Assembly (NCBI RefSeq): GCF_000429825.1
Contig: NZ_AUCP01000037.1
Location: forward strand, 1-64,000
Direction of reading: 5' to 3'
DNA length: 64,000 nucleotides
Source of the DNA: Cohnella thermotolerans DSM 17683
GTDB lineage: Bacteria > Bacillota > Bacilli > Paenibacillales > Paenibacillaceae
Of this stretch, positions 1-8,632 are shown in pieces. How positions within the stretch are numbered: the stretch's first letter is position 1; the number at the start of each line of letters is the position of its first letter. The notes below the pieces were generated by a model. That model worked only from the letters and a program-made list of their open reading frames with translations. It was not told the origin of the DNA and made no database searches. The translations under genes and the position numbers were made by a program.

Positions 1-276
1 TCCAAAGAACAACGTGACGCCGATGATCGAAAGCAAGAGAAGCAAGACGCTGCACAGCGCAATGCGATCGAAGGAAAGTTCGGCGAAGGCAAACGCAAGT
101 TGGGTTTGGGCCGAATTTGCTCCCGCGGTGCTCATACAAGTTTAACTGTCATCGCTATCCAGTTTCTGGTTATGAACCTGGAACGGCGACTGCGGGTTCT
201 TTTTTTCTCTTTTTTCAGATTCATTGCGTTCCGTCCGATTTTTTGCATGAAAACCGCAAAGAAAATCACGGTCTAG
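1..276 (+). CDS. IS5-family transposase, C-terminal part (5' end outside window)
   Basis: An open frame runs from base 1 to a TAG at 274-276 and gives the last 91 residues of a DDE transposase. It shows the IS5-type signature IEGKFGEGKR near residue 32, followed by a hydrophobic tail (IAIQFLVMNLERRLRVLF) typical of the C terminus of this family. The rest of the gene lies upstream of the window, so intactness cannot be judged. It faces the neighbouring SDR gene, whose stop lies 70 bases away. Family assignment is from the motif; the subgroup is uncertain. Confidence 0.75.
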   Translation, partial: SKEQRDADDRKQEKQDAAQRNAIEGKFGEGKRKLGLGRICSRGAHTSLTVIAIQFLVMNLERRLRVLFFSFFRFIAFRPIFCMKTAKKITV

Positions 277-322
277 GCTCATGCGTTGGGAGCAGCTTAA
301 ATTGATCTTGTTCAGCAAGCCC
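1..322 (+). mobile_element. Right end of an IS5-type insertion sequence
   Basis: The transposase frame ends at 276, and about 30 bases later the sequence TTGTTCAGCAAGCCC (308-322) resembles the terminal inverted repeat of IS5-group elements. I place the element boundary there by similarity; the left end and target duplication are outside the window. Confidence 0.5.
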
Positions 323-345
323 TATTTAACCTTCTTTCTGGATCA

Positions 346-1092
346 TCAGCCAACCTGAACGGTTGGACGAATGATCATTTCGTTGATGGCCACATCGGAT
401 GGTTGCTCAATCGCAAAAGAGATGGCGCGAGCAATGCGGTCGGCATCAATGGCAACTTTGTAGAAATCCTCCATTCCCTCCTTCATCTCCGGATCGGAAA
501 TCGTTTCAAGCAACTCGCTGCTGACAGCACCTGGAGAAACATTCGTCACCCGAATGCTTGTCCCGCTCATCGCTTCCTCTTGTCGCAGTCCTTCCGAGAT
601 GGCTTTTACCGCATGTTTGGTACCGCAATAGACCGTTCCACCCGGGTAAATGTTATGACCGGCCACCGACGAAAGGTTGATGATATGACCGGATTTACGC
701 TCTCTCATGGACGGAGTTACAGCCGCAATCGCGTATAAAACTCCTTTGATATTTACATCGATCATCCGATCCCATTCATCCACCTTGTTCTTGGAAAGAA
801 AAGCTTGCGGCATGATGCCGGCATTATTGACGAGAACGTCGATTTTGCCAAATTCTCTGAGGGTAAAAGCAGCAAGCTCTTGCATTTGCTCATAAGAAGT
901 CACATCGACAACTTGATAACGAGCTTGTCCGCCAGCCGCTTGAATTTCATCTTGTAATTTCTTCAATCGGTCTTCACGACGAGCGGCCAACACCAGCTTC
1001 GCACCTTTGGACGCCAGTTCTTTGGCGGTCGCTTCTCCAATCCCGGAAGAAGCCCCCGTAATAATGACCACTTGATCTTGAATATTCGACAT
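346..1092 (-). CDS. SDR-family NAD(P)-dependent oxidoreductase
   Basis: A 248-residue classical short-chain dehydrogenase. The cofactor motif TGASSGIG is at residues 12-19, NNAG at 89-92, the catalytic Ser at 141/142 (INLSS) and Tyr155-Lys159 (YCGTK). It most resembles the YdfG/clavaldehyde-type SDRs that reduce small carbonyl compounds, but the substrate cannot be read from sequence. The start is an ATG preceded by AAAGGGG. It is the last gene of a minus-strand run with the carboxymuconolactone-decarboxylase-like and MFS genes (20-base spacing), which suggests a stress or xenobiotic-responsive unit. The IS5 remnant abuts its 3' side; the C terminus still looks normal. Confidence 0.85.
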   Translation of the reverse strand: MSNIQDQVVIITGASSGIGEATAKELASKGAKLVLAARREDRLKKLQDEIQAAGGQARYQVVDVTSYEQMQELAAFTLREFGKIDVLVNNAGIMPQAFLSKNKVDEWDRMIDVNIKGVLYAIAAVTPSMRERKSGHIINLSSVAGHNIYPGGTVYCGTKHAVKAISEGLRQEEAMSGTSIRVTNVSPGAVSSELLETISDPEMKEGMEDFYKVAIDADRIARAISFAIEQPSDVAINEMIIRPTVQVG

Positions 1093-1112
1093 CGTACATT
1101 AGCCCCTTTCGA

Positions 1113-1868
1113 TTAATTTTCCGGAATCACTTCATTCATACAAGCTAAGGCGTTCAACGTTCTCGGGAAGCCCATGTAGGGCAGACAATGGGTGATGGCG
1201 GCGATCAAGGTTTCCTTGCCATTGCCCACATTTCTGTTCCCCTGCACATGGGCCTTCACTTGGCCTTCCGCACCGCCGAGCGCGCTTATGATGCACAGTG
1301 TCAGCAATTCCCGTGTTTTTATATCAAGTCCGCCGCGCGTATAGAAGTCACCAAAACAGAAAGATGAAAGATAGTCCTGGATGTGTTTTTGATTTGCCGG
1401 AGCACTTTCGCGCATCTTTTCAATAACATCGCCGAAAATCTCTGTCTGCACGGCGAGTCCCTTGTCAAAACGGGTTTCTTCTGTGACCTGCTTTTGGCTG
1501 TCGAGCGGTAATGCAATATTTCTCGCTTTGAAAACCTTATTGACCTCGGCCACGGCATTTAGCGTTCTGGGGAATCCAAGGTATGGCGCACACTGGTAAA
1601 TCGCCTCTTTGATTTCCATCGGCGTGAGACCAACGTTCAGCGCGGCGTTAGCATGTGCCTTGAGCTGAGGCAATGTTTGGTTAGTAGCAAGCACCACCAA
1701 GGTGATCAGCTCGCGCTGCTTATCGTCCAGTTTTCCTTGGTCAAAAACTTCCCCAAAAATGAAGCGGCTCAGGATATCCTGAAAATCAGGATCGGTAGCA
1801 TATGCGGCTGGCACGCCATCCCCGAAGAGCATTTTGTACTTTTCCTTGCTCTTCTCAATTCGATCCAT
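1113..1868 (-). CDS. Carboxymuconolactone decarboxylase-like protein with duplicated domain
   Basis: A 251-residue cytosolic protein made of two tandem CMD-like halves. The segments PYLGFPRTLNA (first half) and PYMGFPRTLNA (second half) are near-identical and show the internal duplication. The AhpD-type CxxC redox pair is absent, so it is closer to gamma-carboxymuconolactone decarboxylase-like proteins of unknown substrate than to alkylhydroperoxidases. I chose the ATG at 1868 because AGGAGGT precedes it; a longer frame runs to 2036 but lies inside the MFS gene. The start overlaps the end of the MFS gene by 14 bases, implying translational coupling. Confidence 0.8.
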   Translation of the reverse strand: MDRIEKSKEKYKMLFGDGVPAAYATDPDFQDILSRFIFGEVFDQGKLDDKQRELITLVVLATNQTLPQLKAHANAALNVGLTPMEIKEAIYQCAPYLGFPRTLNAVAEVNKVFKARNIALPLDSQKQVTEETRFDKGLAVQTEIFGDVIEKMRESAPANQKHIQDYLSSFCFGDFYTRGGLDIKTRELLTLCIISALGGAEGQVKAHVQGNRNVGNGKETLIAAITHCLPYMGFPRTLNALACMNEVIPEN

Positions 1869-3027
1869 AACGAAACCTCCTGCTTGATTTTCGGCTGAAT
1901 GAGATCGCCGCAAGAATGACGGCAATGGCGACTGACACGGCTGCGATCCAACCGACCGCCCGTATGGACAAACCTCCTGCTGCAATGCCACCAATTCCGC
2001 CGGCTGCAGCGATACTAAGCTGTAAGATGGAACCATACAGACTCAGCATGATTCCGGAAGCTTCAGGTGCGAGCGCGACCAAGCTAAACTGCAATCCCGG
2101 ACCGGACGACCATGCCGAGAAAGCCCACAGCATAAGAAGCGGTATGGTGACGACAGTCGATTTGGCGAAACCGGACAGCAGTACCAGGGCTAACACATGA
2201 ACGATCATTCCCCCGATAAGTGACCTTGGGATACCGATCCGGTCGGTCATGAATCCGCCGAACTTGGAACCGATTAAGGTAGCGACACCGAAGGCAAAAA
2301 GCGCCATGCTCACTTCCCGTTCGCTCATGGATGTAACATTTAGCAAGAAGGGGGCAATATAGGCATAGAGCATGGCATATCCTAACTGCCAGAAGAACGT
2401 CACACCAAAACCAGTAAGGATGTTCGGATTCTTCAAAAGAGCCAGTTGCTTGCCGAGCGGAACAGGCGCATCACCTTCTGTGGGCGGAATCGTTCGCGCC
2501 ACAACGAAGATCGCAAGTAAACTAAGAATGCCGATACCGACGAAGATGACCTTCCAGCCGTAGGCTGCGGCCACAACGCGGCCAATGGGAACCCCGGCAA
2601 TAAGGGAGGCGCTGAACCCAATGATCACGGTGCCGATCGCCCCGGCTTGCTTGCCTGGCGCCGCCAGTTTCGCCGCGACGGTCTTCGCGGCGATGACAAA
2701 TACGCCGCCACCTATGGCAAGGACAATCCGAGAGACAATGAGAAATCCGAAGCCCGGTAACGTAACGGTCAATACGCTGCCGAGCACAACTATCGCGAGA
2801 GCAAGCATTAACAAATGGCGCTGATCCATCTTCGTTGTCGCCATCACGAAAATCGGCGAACCGATCACGCCTGCGATCGCAAATACAGTGATCAGTTGTC
2901 CTGCAGCGGATATCGAAATATTTGCCCAGGCTGCGATCTGGTCCAGAATACCGGCGATGACATACTCCGATGTACTGACATAGAAACTCATGAATGCCAG
3001 CAGATATATTTTCCAAGTACTGTTCAT
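1855..3027 (-). CDS. MFS transporter (AraJ/YdhP-type efflux permease)
   Basis: A 390-residue integral membrane protein with about 12 hydrophobic helices, no signal peptide and a charged C terminus. Glycine-rich helices and the loop after helix 2 (MDQRHLL) fit the DHA1-like drug/sugar efflux group of the major facilitator superfamily. The start ATG follows GGGGAG. It overlaps the CMD-like gene and lies 58 bases after the aldo/keto reductase gene, so all four may share a promoter near 4.35 kb controlled by the divergent TetR protein. Exported compound unknown. Confidence 0.82.
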   Translation of the reverse strand: MNSTWKIYLLAFMSFYVSTSEYVIAGILDQIAAWANISISAAGQLITVFAIAGVIGSPIFVMATTKMDQRHLLMLALAIVVLGSVLTVTLPGFGFLIVSRIVLAIGGGVFVIAAKTVAAKLAAPGKQAGAIGTVIIGFSASLIAGVPIGRVVAAAYGWKVIFVGIGILSLLAIFVVARTIPPTEGDAPVPLGKQLALLKNPNILTGFGVTFFWQLGYAMLYAYIAPFLLNVTSMSEREVSMALFAFGVATLIGSKFGGFMTDRIGIPRSLIGGMIVHVLALVLLSGFAKSTVVTIPLLMLWAFSAWSSGPGLQFSLVALAPEASGIMLSLYGSILQLSIAAAGGIGGIAAGGLSIRAVGWIAAVSVAIAVILAAISFSRKSSRRFRYGSN

Positions 3028-3085
3028 TTATTCTCCCCTGCCAACGAACCTCGTTGAAGAAGCGAATGAATCGCGCAGAGCTATT

Positions 3086-4060
3086 TCAAAAATGACCAAC
3101 GATTCGGTGCGGGACATACGGTTCTTCCAAAAACGCAATTTCTTTAGGCGTTAATTGAATGGAAAGGGCAGCATTCGCATCCTCGAGATGGGAAATTTTC
3201 GTAGCGCCGACGATCGGGGCGGTGACCGACTCTTTGTGCAGAAGCCACGCAAGAGCAATGTGAACGCGGCGAACGCCATATTGATCCGCCAGACTCGCAA
3301 CCCGGTTTACAACCAGTTGATCCGCGTCTGCTGTTGCATCATATTTCTGTTTGGCAATTTCATCGGTTTCGGCACGAGGTGTTGTTGCCTCCCGCGCCAA
3401 TCTTCCGCCTGCGAGCGGGCTATAAGGAATGACCCCAATTTTTTCTTCCTTGCAAAGCGGCAGCATCTCTCGCTCCTCTTCGCGGTAAATGAGGTTTAAA
3501 TGATTCTGCATCGATACAAATCGGGTCCACCCATTTTTCTCCGCTACGTGCAATGCCTTCTGGAACTGCCATGCCCACATGGCAGAAGCGCCAATGTATC
3601 GTGCTTTCCCGGCCTTGACTACGTCGTGAAGGGCCTCCATCGTCTCTTCGATGGGCGTGTTGTAATCCCAACGATGAATTTGATACAAATCGACGTAGTC
3701 GGTTCTCAATCGCTTAAGGCTCTTGTCGATTTCGCTCATGATCGCTTTACGGGAGAGTCCGGCGCAGTTGGGTCCCGGTCGCATTCGCCCGTGAACTTTG
3801 GTTGCAATAACGACTTCATCCCGGCTGGCATAATCCTTCAGTACCTTTCCAACGATTTCCTCGCTTGTTCCCTCAGCATAGACGTTCGCTGTATCAAAAA
3901 AATTGATTCCAAGCTCCAGAGCCTTTTTTATGATGGGACGAGCACGTTCCTCATCAAGCACCCATCGATGATGCCCTTTCTCTGCGTCGCCGAAGCCCAT
4001 ACATCCAAGACAAATCCGAGATACATCCAACCCGGTATTCCCGAGTTTCGTATAATCCAT
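3086..4060 (-). CDS. Aldo/keto reductase
   Basis: A 324-residue TIM-barrel NADPH-dependent oxidoreductase. The AKR catalytic tetrad is complete: Asp56 and Tyr61 (FFDTANVY), Lys88 (IATK) and His129 (YQIHR). It resembles the YghZ/Tas-like AKR group that reduces aldehydes, including methylglyoxal-like toxicants; the true substrate is unknown. Start ATG with AGGGAGGACC upstream. A truncated DUF2255 frame overlaps its first 36 codons, indicating that a deletion joined the two genes. Probably co-transcribed with the downstream MFS, CMD-like and SDR genes. Confidence 0.88.
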   Translation of the reverse strand: MDYTKLGNTGLDVSRICLGCMGFGDAEKGHHRWVLDEERARPIIKKALELGINFFDTANVYAEGTSEEIVGKVLKDYASRDEVVIATKVHGRMRPGPNCAGLSRKAIMSEIDKSLKRLRTDYVDLYQIHRWDYNTPIEETMEALHDVVKAGKARYIGASAMWAWQFQKALHVAEKNGWTRFVSMQNHLNLIYREEEREMLPLCKEEKIGVIPYSPLAGGRLAREATTPRAETDEIAKQKYDATADADQLVVNRVASLADQYGVRRVHIALAWLLHKESVTAPIVGATKISHLEDANAALSIQLTPKEIAFLEEPYVPHRIVGHF

Positions 4061-4328
4061 CTGTTGGTCCTCCCTTTCTGTTCCTTAAATCATGGTCGAA
4101 TTCGGCGACAGTGATTCGCCCCGCCTTCTGCCGTATCGCTGCCTGGTACCAACGTGAGTTCTGCCCGTGGTAGGCGCGTACAAAGAGTGAGTCGCCGACC
4201 ACAACGGACCAAATCCAAGTTGGGGTGCCATAGGTTACTCCATCTTCACGGAACGGCGAGATGTGTAGGTCATCAGTTTGAGCAATCTTGTGAAGTTCTT
4301 CTTTCGACCATGTGTCCATGAATTGCAT
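3954..4328 (-). pseudogene. DUF2255-like gene truncated by fusion to the AKR upstream region
   Basis: The first ~75 residues (TPTWIWSVVVGDSLFVRAYHG, then SRWYQAAI and GRITVAEFD) match the start of DUF2255/nitroreductase-like small proteins. After that the frame turns into low-quality sequence that reads through the ribosome site and first codons of the AKR gene in another frame. The family normally runs on for about 50 residues, so the 3' third has been lost. Start ATG at 4328 with AGGAGG. It could still be translated as a chimeric 124-residue peptide; I regard it as a gene remnant. Confidence 0.6.
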
Positions 4329-4395
4329 CCTCCTTTTTATAAGTGTGTGTCAAGCTCTGGCATCCTATTTCCAGCAACTCCAAACAAAATGGACA

Positions 4396-4425
4396 TTGAT
4401 TGTTTAATCAACTCACGTTTATAAT
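4396..4425 (+). promoter_or_regulatory. Promoter with overlapping palindrome, upstream of tetR-type gene
   Basis: TTGATT (4396-4401), an 18-base spacer and TATAAT (4420-4425) form a vegetative-type promoter for the TetR gene. The -35 box sits inside the palindrome TTGATTGTTTAATCAA (4396-4411), a plausible operator for autoregulation and for control of the divergent operon. Confidence 0.55.
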
Positions 4426-4529
4426 TCTAAGCGGAAAGGAAATGCTTGCAATAATCAATTCCTCGCGATGTGTGGAATACTCAACAAACCATACAAAATT
4501 GCCTATTATTTAAGAAGGGTGACTTTAAA

Positions 4530-5075
4530 ATGACCAAAGTGGATCGAAGGGTACTCAAATCTCAAGAAGCAATCAAGAAAGCCATTCTTGAACTGATGGC
4601 TGAAAAAAACTTCGATGACATTACAATTCGCGATATATCCGACAGGGCAAATGTGAATCGAGGAACAATCTACCTCCATTACGCAGATAAATATGACTTG
4701 CTTGATAAGATTATCGAAGAACATATCAACAATCTCCGTGAACTTTGCCATTCCGCTTCTGAAATGACTTTTAAAGATGGAAATTATGTCTGGTTCGAAT
4801 ACTTTGCGGACAATCATTTGTTCTTTTCAACCATGCTAAACACGAAAAGTGCAGCTTATTTTCGGAGTCGATTCCTTGATTTAGTCGTCCAAGAGTATAA
4901 GGTTGAGGTAGATGTAACCGAAGGAAAAAATCAAGGCTTAAGGGAAGATGTGATTCTTCAATTTTTTGGGGCGGCGGTCGTGGGGACGGTGGAATGGTGG
5001 TTCAGGAATGGAATGCCTGTACCACCTCGTGTTATTGCAGAACAAACAGGGATATTGTTGGATAGGAATTTTTAA
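4530..5075 (+). CDS. TetR/AcrR-family transcriptional regulator
   Basis: A 181-residue repressor-type protein. The N-terminal helix-turn-helix spans about residues 10-55 (ITIRDISDRANVNRGTIYLHY is the recognition region), followed by an all-helical ligand-binding domain of the TetR_C_8 kind. I prefer the ATG at 4530, which follows AAGGGTG, over an in-frame ATG at 4470. It diverges from the AKR-MFS-CMD-SDR run, the usual arrangement for a regulator of its own neighbours. Inducer unknown. Confidence 0.85.
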   Translation: MTKVDRRVLKSQEAIKKAILELMAEKNFDDITIRDISDRANVNRGTIYLHYADKYDLLDKIIEEHINNLRELCHSASEMTFKDGNYVWFEYFADNHLFFSTMLNTKSAAYFRSRFLDLVVQEYKVEVDVTEGKNQGLREDVILQFFGAAVVGTVEWWFRNGMPVPPRVIAEQTGILLDRNF

Positions 5076-5144
5076 CGCGAAAGAGAGTCCTAACAACAAG
5101 TGATTGCTTTCTTCCGACATTGTCTAAATTTATTTCAATTTGAA

Positions 5145-5183
5145 CAAAAATCCTCATCCATTAATTCGTGATGGGGATTTTGT
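5145..5183 (+). terminator. Rho-independent terminator of the TetR gene
   Basis: An inverted repeat (AAAATCCTCATC with GTGATGGGGATTTT) is followed by a T-rich tract 70 bases after the TetR stop. Confidence 0.65.
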
Positions 5184-5228
5184 TTGCCTCAATTAAATGT
5201 ATCTTTCTGACACCATGTTAAAACAAAA

Positions 5229-5257
5229 ATAAAAAACCCTTCCGAAGAAGAGTTTTG
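5229..5257 (-). terminator. Terminator downstream of tRNA-Leu
   Basis: On the minus strand AAAACTCTTC / GGAAGGGTTTT forms a short hairpin running into TTTTTT, 11 bases after the tRNA CCA end. Confidence 0.65.
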
Positions 5258-5267
5258 TTATAAAGGG

Positions 5268-5355
<88 letters not shown>

Positions 5356-5396
5356 ACATTTCGCTTACGCCTGTATTTTCGGCGTCAACGAGATAT

Positions 5397-5426
5397 AATT
5401 TATCACGAAACGGCATAAGGAGTCAA
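5397..5426 (-). promoter_or_regulatory. Promoter of tRNA-Leu
   Basis: Minus strand: TTGACT (5421-5426), an 18-base spacer and TAAATT (5397-5402), about 40 bases upstream of the mature tRNA. No gene is seen from here to 5608. Confidence 0.55.
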
Positions 5427-5607
5427 GCATTAATTTAAAAAAAGATTTCCTTGAGATGGCCTTGCCGGTAATAGGCTCCATTACGCGCCAGAACTGAAAA
5501 ATCGGTTCAAGGCACACTATCGCCATAACGGCCGGTATAATCGCAGCCCCTCAAGAGAAAAGTATGAAGTGCCGCGCCGTTTTCCGAGCGCGAAGGATCG
5601 CGCCAAA

Positions 5608-5647
5608 GAAAAATACCCGGAAGGCTCGGCCGCCCTCCGGGTATTTC
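5608..5647 (-). terminator. Terminator of the GH64 glucanase gene
   Basis: AATACCCGGA / TCCGGGTATT forms a strong hairpin followed on the minus strand by TTTTTC, directly after the gene's stop codon. Confidence 0.75.
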
Positions 5648-5655
5648 TCTTGTTG

Positions 5656-7020
5656 CTACCAGCCGACCCTTAAAATCAATCCCTTCGGATCGCCGACTTC
5701 GAAATACGCCGCCTGCCCGTTCACGTCGTCGTATGCGAACCCGTAGGCGAGTCTGTCGATGCTGTGGTCGTGCCAAAATTTCGCGTAATAGTTGGCCGGG
5801 GCGGCGTTATAATAATTGGCGACGTTGTTCCAGTCGGAGCTCGTGTAGACGTGCCGGTTGATCGCCGCGCAGACGGCCGGGTCGGTGACGCTGTTGTCGC
5901 ACCGCAGGATGTCTTGCGTATTGTAGCCGGAATAACCGGCGAAATAGTTGGCGTTCGCGCCTCCTGCGGCGAACGATCCGTGGATCGGCGCGACGATGCG
6001 GTAAGGCGCCTGCACGGTGCCGAGCGACTTGAATGCCGTCGGCACTTCGTTCTGATAAGCCGCGAACAGGCCGGCGCGCGTCTCGGATTCGAGTTCTCCT
6101 ACCGTCCGATCGTAATTGCCGGCGCGGTTGACGAGCCGGTGCTGAATCGGGAAGCCGAAGGCGTCGACGCGAGTGGTGTTCCCGTGGTACCCGGAATCGT
6201 TGACCGTAAATTCGACGAAATCGAAATAAACGTTCAGATTCGGATCGGTCGGATTGTTAATGTCCGGTCCGGCGAAGCCGTTGTCGTAAGTCTTGATGTA
6301 GCAGGGCGTCCCGACGCAGAGGAAAAGGCGGCCCGAGGTAATCTTCGGCAAGTTGACCCAGCTTGCGTCGCTGATTTTGTGGTAGATGTTCGCGTAATTT
6401 TGTCCGTTCTTCGTCAAATGGCCGGCCGCATCGTTGAGTGCGGTCGAGATCGGGATCAGGTTCCCGCTCAGATCGAGATAGCTCCAGGCGCCGCTCGCCG
6501 GATTGATGCCGAGCACGCCCCAGTAAATCTGGCTGTCGCTATAGGCGCCGTTCGTGCCGTTCATCACCTTGAGCGACAACGCGCCGCTGCCGGTCGGAGT
6601 CGGGATCGACGAAGCCGGAATCGAGCCGATTCCCGAACCCGAGCCGTCGCCGCCTCCTCCGCTGCCGCCGCTCCCGACGGTATAGGTGAAGGTAGATGTA
6701 TCGTAAGCGGGGGTACCGTTATTATAGGTAAAAAAATAGGACAACACATTGCCCGACGCCACCCCCGCCACCGTCTGTTCGTAGCGCGCGAGCCCCGAAT
6801 TGTAGCTCATGCGGAGATTTTGCTGGTTGCCGCCGTTCAACTGATAGTGTACGTCGACCCAAGTCGTGTTAACCGAAGAATTGAACCAGATCGTCGCCGT
6901 GGAGCCTGAGACGGACACGCCTTGCGTGTAATCGGCCGCGGAGACGCTTGAAGAGGTAATCGGAAAGCTGATTGCCAGAAGCAGGGTTAACACCAGCCAT
7001 AACGTTTTTCTTCTCATCAT
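5656..7020 (-). CDS. Secreted endo-beta-1,3-glucanase, CBM56 + GH64
   Basis: A 454-residue exported protein. A signal peptide covers residues 1-29 (cleavage near SVSAAD). A CBM56-like beta-1,3-glucan-binding domain spans about 32-115, a Gly/Ser linker 116-135, and a GH64 domain about 145-454. GH64 laminaripentaose-producing enzymes use a Glu and an Asp 16 residues apart; here Glu270 (FDFVEF) and Asp286 (RVDAFG) have exactly that spacing. The expected role is extracellular cleavage of laminarin, curdlan or fungal cell-wall glucan to pentasaccharides. A perfect cre-type box lies 18 bases upstream and a LacI gene next to it, so expression is probably repressed by good carbon sources or induced by sugar. 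Confidence 0.9.
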   Translation of the reverse strand: MMRRKTLWLVLTLLLAISFPITSSSVSAADYTQGVSVSGSTATIWFNSSVNTTWVDVHYQLNGGNQQNLRMSYNSGLARYEQTVAGVASGNVLSYFFTYNNGTPAYDTSTFTYTVGSGGSGGGGDGSGSGIGSIPASSIPTPTGSGALSLKVMNGTNGAYSDSQIYWGVLGINPASGAWSYLDLSGNLIPISTALNDAAGHLTKNGQNYANIYHKISDASWVNLPKITSGRLFLCVGTPCYIKTYDNGFAGPDINNPTDPNLNVYFDFVEFTVNDSGYHGNTTRVDAFGFPIQHRLVNRAGNYDRTVGELESETRAGLFAAYQNEVPTAFKSLGTVQAPYRIVAPIHGSFAAGGANANYFAGYSGYNTQDILRCDNSVTDPAVCAAINRHVYTSSDWNNVANYYNAAPANYYAKFWHDHSIDRLAYGFAYDDVNGQAAYFEVGDPKGLILRVGW

Positions 7021-7037
7021 TGCACCATCCTTCTCTT

Positions 7038-7051
7038 TGTAATCGTTTACA
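7038..7051. promoter_or_regulatory. cre-type / LacI-family operator upstream of GH64 gene
   Basis: TGTAATCGTTTACA matches the CcpA cre consensus TGWNANCGNTNWCA at every fixed position and is nearly palindromic. It could equally be bound by the LacI-family protein encoded next door. Confidence 0.65.
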
Positions 7052-7197
7052 ACGCGACTTTCGTTGTCTCAAGCAGGACATTGCCGCGGAAAATAATCGG
7101 CTTGGATATCCTCATTCTCCGTTCTCCGCTTCATTTTTTGACCTACGTGGGACATTTTCACCAAAACTATAGCTCCGCACCCTATTTTTGTCAACGA

Positions 7198-8250
7198 CTA
7201 CTTCTGTCGATTCTTGTCGTTCGAACCGGCCGGAGCGCATGACGACCGCTCGACGAGCGTTGCCATGAAAACTTCCCTTCCCGCTTCCTCTTCTCCCCGC
7301 TTTTCCAGTCTCGCAATCAATCGGTCCGCCACCTGCACCGCCATTTCCACCCTCGGCACCTTCATCGTCGTAAGCGGAGGATGCGTATACTGGGAGATTA
7401 GCAGATCGTCGAAGCCGACGACGGATACCGCTTCGGGAACGGGAATCCGGTTCCGGGCCAACGCCTTGAGCGCGCCGTAAGCCATCAGGTCATTGCTGCA
7501 GAACAAAGCTTCCGGCAGCCGGCCCATGCCAAGCCAATGCTCCACCGCACGTTCGCCGTCCTCCTCCGTGAACCGGCCGTAGTAGACGGCATCCGCCCCG
7601 AGCGGCAAGCCGTGCTTGCGCAGCGCATCCGCGAAGCCGCGATACCGCTCTCTGGCCGTATCGTTGTCCATATCGCCGGTGACGATGGCAAGGCGCTTAT
7701 GGCCCAGCCCTATCAAATAACGGGCGGCCTCCCCGGCGCTTCGGTAATTGTCCAGGTGCGGAACGGGCACGTCCGCGGGCGGATTGCGGAAGTAGCCTTC
7801 GTCGAACACCCCGACTTCATAGCCGGCCTCCCGCATCCGGGCGACGACCTCCCGCAAGTCCGACCAGCTGACGATAATACCGCCGTCGATGCTCTTTTGC
7901 CGGTACATGCTGAACAACGGCTCGGGGTCGGCAATATCCAGCAACGTCACCAGCGTATTGTAGCCGTGCGTCGCGCATCGGCTAATGAGGGTGCCGATCA
8001 CCGCTCCGAAAAAAAGATCGTCCGTATGCAGCGTATATTTGGAGGCGTCCTGCACGATAAACAAGCCGATCGTATGCGATTTGCGGGCCGACAGCCTGCG
8101 GGCGGCCGCATTCGGCTCGTAGCGGTGCTCCTCCATGATGCGCAGCACCTTCTCGCGCGTCTCGGGCTTGACTTGGCTGGAGTTGTTCAGCACGCGTTGG
8201 ACCGTCTTCCTGGAGACGCCGGCCAGTCTGGCGATATCGAAGCTATCCAT
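7198..8250 (-). CDS. LacI-family transcriptional regulator
   Basis: A 350-residue sugar-responsive DNA-binding protein. The N-terminal LacI headpiece is at residues 1-50 (FDIARLAGVSRKTVQRVLNN), followed by a periplasmic-binding-protein-like sensor domain from about 60 to 335. I start it at the second ATG (8250) because GGACGGG lies 9 bases before it, while the first ATG (8259) touches that ribosome site. It sits between the GH64 gene and the sugar ABC importer, all on one strand, and probably controls one or both. Effector unknown. Confidence 0.88.
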   Translation of the reverse strand: MDSFDIARLAGVSRKTVQRVLNNSSQVKPETREKVLRIMEEHRYEPNAAARRLSARKSHTIGLFIVQDASKYTLHTDDLFFGAVIGTLISRCATHGYNTLVTLLDIADPEPLFSMYRQKSIDGGIIVSWSDLREVVARMREAGYEVGVFDEGYFRNPPADVPVPHLDNYRSAGEAARYLIGLGHKRLAIVTGDMDNDTARERYRGFADALRKHGLPLGADAVYYGRFTEEDGERAVEHWLGMGRLPEALFCSNDLMAYGALKALARNRIPVPEAVSVVGFDDLLISQYTHPPLTTMKVPRVEMAVQVADRLIARLEKRGEEEAGREVFMATLVERSSCAPAGSNDKNRQK

Positions 8251-8518
8251 GGCATACATCCCGTCCGAATTTTACGAATATATCAAGTCTAGCCGAACCC
8301 TCCGGGACGGTCAAGGCTCGCGGAAGCGGCGAATGCGGCTCTCTTCCGGCCGACTTGGGCGCCGATTCGGGTTCCGGCTGAGCAGCCGGGATAAGCCCGG
8401 CAAAGTAGCCGGAAGCAAGCGGAGAGGGGCATCAGATGCACAAAGGCCGATGGGGGCGGGCACCGGAGCGTTCATAACGGATGTCTCGCATGAACTCATG
8501 CCGTTCGCGAGACGAAGC

Positions 8519-8552
8519 GAAAAAAAGCCCCGGCGAACAACCGCCGAAGCGC
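8519..8552 (-). terminator. Terminator of the sugar ABC transporter operon
   Basis: Minus strand: GCTTCGGCG / CGCCGGGGC hairpin followed by TTTTTTT, about 80 bases after the last permease gene. Confidence 0.7.
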
Positions 8553-8622
8553 AAAGATAAAGACAAAGACAAAAGCACAATCAAAGGCACAATCAAATTC
8601 AAATTCAAATTCAAACTCAAAG
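8553..8622. repeat. Low-complexity hexanucleotide tract
   Basis: Short tandem units (AAAGAC-like, then repeated AAATTC) fill the spacer between the ABC operon and its terminator. No coding or regulatory function is evident. Confidence 0.6.
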
Positions 8623-8632
8623 CCGCCAGCCG

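Noticed and set aside
1869-2036. N-terminal extension of the CMD-like protein
   Set aside because: The extension lies wholly inside the MFS gene and lacks a ribosome site, whereas the ATG at 1868 has AGGAGGT.
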